A stretch of 64,000 bases of DNA from Corbicula japonica (lineage: Eukaryota; Mollusca; Bivalvia; Venerida; Cyrenidae), in contig JAZAYU010000921.1 of NCBI GenBank assembly GCA_038501625.1, forward strand, positions 1 through 64,000. Reading direction: 5' to 3'. The notes beneath the pieces are model-generated. The model did no database searches, had not been told where the DNA came from, and was given only the letters and a program-made list of their open reading frames with translations. The first letter of the stretch is position 1. The number at the start of each line of letters is the position of its first letter. Both the position numbers and the translations under genes were made by a program. This document shows, in pieces, positions 60,809 to 64,000 of this stretch.

Positions 60809-61651
60809 ATGACGGGCTCAAATCCACTTTACTTTAAAACTAGACTAGTAAACTGGTTTCACGCAGTATTCAGTTTACTGGCATTGAGCATAGTGATATA
60901 TAATGTCATTAATAGACGAATAAGTAAGAGACACGTTTATCCATTAACTATGGTTTTTGGGTCTATGTTGAGCATACCTATAGTTGTGGATAGTATGTAT
61001 GATGCGATTCTCAATCACGATCCTAAGAAATTTTCTTTAGAAGCTTTGATTATTATATTGTGCGCAATGACTTTGGTGACGATTTTAGGTATTTGGTTCT
61101 TGGTTTATACGGGGATCAATTGTTCTGAAGGTGTAGCCTGCAAAACAATCAACGGATATAGCGAACTGAGTACTAATTCGTCTAAAGCTGATAACCGTCG
61201 ACTAAGAGAGAAAAAACATCTGTTCGTTATGAATATGTTACTCTTTGTTAATGTTATATTCGGATTTGTTACAATCGCGACAGTCATGGTTGCGAGTTAT
61301 GTGATGAGAATTGTCAGTTTTCACGATAACAACAAAGTTAGAGAACTCGACGCTTTATATTTTTCTTTAATCTTGATAGTGATGAATGCACTCTTTGGCA
61401 TATTTGATATTGTTTGGCGAAAGACAATAATGGGTTTGGTAGTTTCTCACTATCTAATATTGGGAATATATTTGTTGAGTAATGTGATAGATTTTCACAA
61501 TCAACAAAAAGTCATTGAAACTGTCAGCATTTTGGGATTTTTATGCGTGGCTATACCATTAACCATTGTAAAATTATCGTACGTGTTGATTATGAGATTG
61601 GCAATCATCGGTACGGAGAGTAAAGAAAACGAAGAAATAAAGATGGATTAA
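60809..61651 (+). CDS. Seven-span membrane protein, 280 residues
   Basis: Hydrophobic segments lie at about 14-34, 43-63, 78-103, 138-165, 183-203, 206-226 and 239-262. A hydrophilic loop (about 104-137) separates the third and fourth, and the acidic C-terminus is short. A Lys (K255) sits inside the last segment. The R-W-x-E-Y signature of the heliorhodopsin at 19214 is absent, as are a D-R-Y-type element and an obvious G-protein-receptor pattern. It may be a diverged receptor- or rhodopsin-like protein or a virus-specific envelope component. Confidence 0.75.
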   Translation: MTGSNPLYFKTRLVNWFHAVFSLLALSIVIYNVINRRISKRHVYPLTMVFGSMLSIPIVVDSMYDAILNHDPKKFSLEALIIILCAMTLVTILGIWFLVYTGINCSEGVACKTINGYSELSTNSSKADNRRLREKKHLFVMNMLLFVNVIFGFVTIATVMVASYVMRIVSFHDNNKVRELDALYFSLILIVMNALFGIFDIVWRKTIMGLVVSHYLILGIYLLSNVIDFHNQQKVIETVSILGFLCVAIPLTIVKLSYVLIMRLAIIGTESKENEEIKMD

Positions 61652-61787
61652 ACGATTTCGTTTTTTTTTACCACAAACAATTATATTAACGGGATTATAT
61701 TCGTATGTTAAAAATGTATTTTGGTATATATATGAATGACATCGTTTCAGCTTCAATCCTTCTAAAACCAATTTTAATACAAAAGAA

Positions 61788-62057
61788 ATGGTTAACGTAT
61801 TTGAAACTGTTCATTGTGCAACAGCAACTATAAACGATTATAATTTTATATATGGTAGTGTTTTGTCAAACTATGAAGACGTTGTTTTACTTTTTCTTGA
61901 TATATTATTAACAAGCTGGTTGTGTGTGTTACTATCGGTGGACATTAAAAACAGGATTGGGAATGTCAAAAGGAAAATGGAATTTGATCGAAACTGGAAT
62001 AAGAATATAATGATAGAGGAACGAGATGAATTTTGGTTATACCAAAATCAACAATGA
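61788..62057 (+). CDS. Small single-span membrane protein, 89 residues
   Basis: One hydrophobic helix (about 28-49) follows a short N-terminal domain and precedes a charged tail with several Arg/Lys/Glu residues. The ATG at 61788 has A at -3. It belongs to the run of rightward membrane-protein genes. No family was recognised. Confidence 0.65.
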   Translation: MVNVFETVHCATATINDYNFIYGSVLSNYEDVVLLFLDILLTSWLCVLLSVDIKNRIGNVKRKMEFDRNWNKNIMIEERDEFWLYQNQQ

Positions 62058-62179
62058 TAGTATTTGAAAACAATTGTTAAACGTTTATATACAAAAAAAC
62101 CACGTTTGTGTGTACATATATAACAGATATTTCTTCAAGTTTTCATCGTAAAAACTAACTAACTAACTATAATTCGAAA

Positions 62180-62518
62180 ATGACTTCAAGTGTGAAAGTG
62201 AACGTAATTGATGACAGTTCATCAGAAGAAAGAGAATTTCAAAATCGTATAGACGATGCGCATAACAAAACAAGGTGTTTGCGAGAAATATACGAAGAAT
62301 GTTTGAATGCTGACGCTTTTACTGAATTTGATGTTATATGGATTGGATTCTTTCGTTTGATGATATTCATTTTCATATTAGTTTATGTGATCATGAATAC
62401 CAAGAAAATGTTCTCTACAATGAAAACGCAAAAACAACTAAAACGAATACTACAACGCACTGAGAATTTGAATTATGAACCATATTACCCATGCGATGAT
62501 TATGAAGAAATACAGTGA
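62180..62518 (+). CDS. Small single-span membrane protein, 112 residues
   Basis: An acidic N-terminal half contains a D-S-S-S-E-E casein-kinase-like stretch. One hydrophobic helix follows (about 54-73), then a basic segment and an acidic Tyr-containing tail with a possible sorting motif near the end. It resembles small tail-anchored or type II/III envelope proteins. The repeat AACTAACTAACTA precedes the ATG. Confidence 0.65.
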   Translation: MTSSVKVNVIDDSSSEEREFQNRIDDAHNKTRCLREIYEECLNADAFTEFDVIWIGFFRLMIFIFILVYVIMNTKKMFSTMKTQKQLKRILQRTENLNYEPYYPCDDYEEIQ

Positions 62519-62700
62519 CTTTAAACCTTTTGTTTTGCAATTATTATTTCTGGTTTTTATTACATTTTATAAAAATCCTCGATATGTTAGTTTCATAAAT
62601 GGTGAACAATAAAAACTAGAAACATGATAATTGGTTTATGTCTATTCATTTAATGTTTGTAACAGTTTTACATAAAACAAATATAGAAATAATTCAAAAG

Positions 62701-63378
62701 TTATTTCTTCTTATTATATTTAGGAAAAGGTTTTAAAAATTGTTTCTTTATCAACAATCTACAAAACGGAACAGTTTTCACTGGATTTACTCTCTTTCTT
62801 GTACCATTCACATTATCATAATTTATACACCAATTGAGAAGCGCTTTTTTTATGTTTTTAGGATGCCTTTTTTCCACTTTATTTATCGTGTTTTTCATGT
62901 TAGCTGAAAAGAAATTTCTCAATTCTTGTTTCACAGTACACTGAAAATATGGTTTTTGAGTTACTTTACTCGAAAATAGAGTTTTATTAACATATATATC
63001 TTCGTATAATGAACAAGCAGCATTTTCAATTGATTCTAATATTGGATTGTCATTTAGACCGTTTGTGATGATTTCAACAAACTTTTTTTTATTTTCTGTA
63101 TATGCTTCATCCAGCCCACTTTCTCTAAACTGCAAATTTCTTTGCTGGTCATCATCCCTATCGGTGAAATATTCTAGTTTCATATTATTTTTGCTATCTA
63201 TGGAATATCTTTCCAAAGCATCTGAAAGCGGAACTTGAAAATCCTCACAAACATCGTCGTAAAATTTATAAGAAGTGCAAGCTTCATCAACCATAACTGG
63301 ATATCTAATATTGATAGATGCTAGTGTGTCCTTTGAAACTACACTATATTCATCAAAAAGATCACCAGCTTCATTCAT
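62701..63378 (-). CDS. Hypothetical protein, 225 residues
   Basis: Complete from ATG 63378. The N-terminal half is acidic and the C-terminal 90 residues are strongly basic, ending in a Lys run, as in nucleic-acid-binding or nuclear proteins. Six Cys are scattered. It starts four bases after the stop of the next gene on the same strand, so the two probably share a transcript. Family not recognised. Confidence 0.7.
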   Translation of the reverse strand: MNEAGDLFDEYSVVSKDTLASINIRYPVMVDEACTSYKFYDDVCEDFQVPLSDALERYSIDSKNNMKLEYFTDRDDDQQRNLQFRESGLDEAYTENKKKFVEIITNGLNDNPILESIENAACSLYEDIYVNKTLFSSKVTQKPYFQCTVKQELRNFFSANMKNTINKVEKRHPKNIKKALLNWCINYDNVNGTRKRVNPVKTVPFCRLLIKKQFLKPFPKYNKKK

Positions 63379-63382
63379 TATT

Positions 63383-63664
63383 TTATTTAGACTTTTGAAT
63401 GAGCTCTAAACAATATCGCACAGCTTGAAGTGAATCGCCCAAGTTTGTGTTATCTTTGGACACAGGATTTAAGTGAAAGTGTTCATTGATGGATCCAAAC
63501 AAAGCTATAAATTCGTTTATAGTACAGCATTTCTTGATCAAATGAGTAATATCCTCTTTTGCAAACAATTGATATGTATCTAATCCGTTGGTAAAACTAT
63601 CTCTTGATGAGAAATTATTACATTTGTTCCTTTTAGTGGGAGTGTTAAACTGACTATTTGCCAT
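63383..63664 (-). CDS. Small hypothetical protein, 93 residues
   Basis: The ATG is at 63664. The protein is polar with a basic N-terminal patch, a Cys pair near the middle and a helical end. It is the first gene of a tight two-gene leftward unit. No family recognised. Confidence 0.65.
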   Translation of the reverse strand: MANSQFNTPTKRNKCNNFSSRDSFTNGLDTYQLFAKEDITHLIKKCCTINEFIALFGSINEHFHLNPVSKDNTNLGDSLQAVRYCLELIQKSK

Positions 63665-64000
63665 TTATGTTAATAGCGGATTCATTTTAAATACGAATAT
63701 AGTCACTTCAAAATAACTAACGTTCCAATGTAGTTTTGCGACTTTTATTATCTAGACTATAATATTATATCTAAATATATTATTATAATTGATTGTAAAT
63801 TAACCACCATTCTAGTTTTCGAAGTGACAAATAATAATTGAAAAATCGCACAAATGGTGAATAAAATACCACATATTCAAATAACAAGTAGTTAACGTTT
63901 TCAAACGTTAATTAAACTTTCATTAAATCGCGAACATAGTTTAAACATGTATGAACACTATACAGTTGTTTCATCTTGTACCGGTTGTTACTAAACAGGA
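63665..64000. other. AT-rich upstream region with palindrome
   Basis: Contains the promoter region of the two-gene leftward unit. A perfect inverted repeat, TTAACGTTT (63892-63900) and AAACGTTAA (63903-63911), sits around two bases. No gene was seen up to the window end. Confidence 0.5.

Noticed and set aside
60809..61651. Second heliorhodopsin
   Set aside because: Seven spans and a Lys in the last span, but no R-W-x-E-Y or other family signature; kept only as a seven-span protein.

Overview
The window looks like part of a large, AT-rich, linear double-stranded DNA virus of the order Herpesvirales, most likely a malacoherpesvirus-like virus of an invertebrate. The family-level call rests on several herpesvirus hallmarks. 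These are a capsid maturation protease/scaffold gene with two matching A|S cleavage sites (57403-59460), a UL5-like superfamily 1 helicase (54410-57400), a 3014-residue large tegument-like protein with an N-terminal Cys/Asp-x-His deubiquitinase signature (20154-29198), a probable major capsid protein (14245-17445), a deoxynucleoside kinase, RING proteins, and several predicted membrane proteins. No cellular host gene, tRNA, rRNA, CRISPR array or insertion sequence was seen. Genus and species cannot be set from sequence alone.

Layout. Positions 1-6454 and 6500-12947 are a head-to-head inverted repeat of about 6.45 kb per arm with only 45 unmatched bases between the arms. Each arm carries two divergently oriented genes: a 168-residue protein and a spliced regulatory-looking gene of about 1105 residues (Ser tract, acidic run, basic tail). 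The right-arm copy of the large gene is open. The left-arm copy is broken by several one-base differences. From 13.2 to 42.1 kb most genes run leftward: a Cys-rich protein, the capsid candidate, a heliorhodopsin, the giant tegument protein, two very long coiled-coil proteins (1686 and 1653 residues), and a 603-residue nuclear-looking protein. One rightward gene (17662-18471) interrupts this block.

From 42.4 to 45.5 kb a rightward two-exon gene is inferred. Its 1.17-kb intron contains the complete deoxynucleoside kinase gene. From 46.1 to 54.2 kb, leftward genes encode a RING protein, two secretory-pathway glycoproteins (one with a zona-pellucida-like architecture) and a 628-residue protein. 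From 54.4 to 62.5 kb, rightward genes encode the helicase, the protease/scaffold, and a run of small secreted or membrane proteins including a seven-span protein. Two small leftward genes close the window.

How the genes may work together (inference): the capsid candidate, protease/scaffold and large tegument protein serve virion assembly. The helicase and kinase serve DNA replication and nucleotide supply. The arm genes, with leader introns and a shared centre, resemble an immediate-early regulatory locus. The signal-peptide and multi-span proteins are envelope or host-membrane components. The most unusual contents are the virus-encoded heliorhodopsin, the ZP-module glycoprotein, the tegument protein that joins a deubiquitinase to a RING-H2 finger, the kinase nested in an intron, and the near-perfect giant palindrome with unequal arms.
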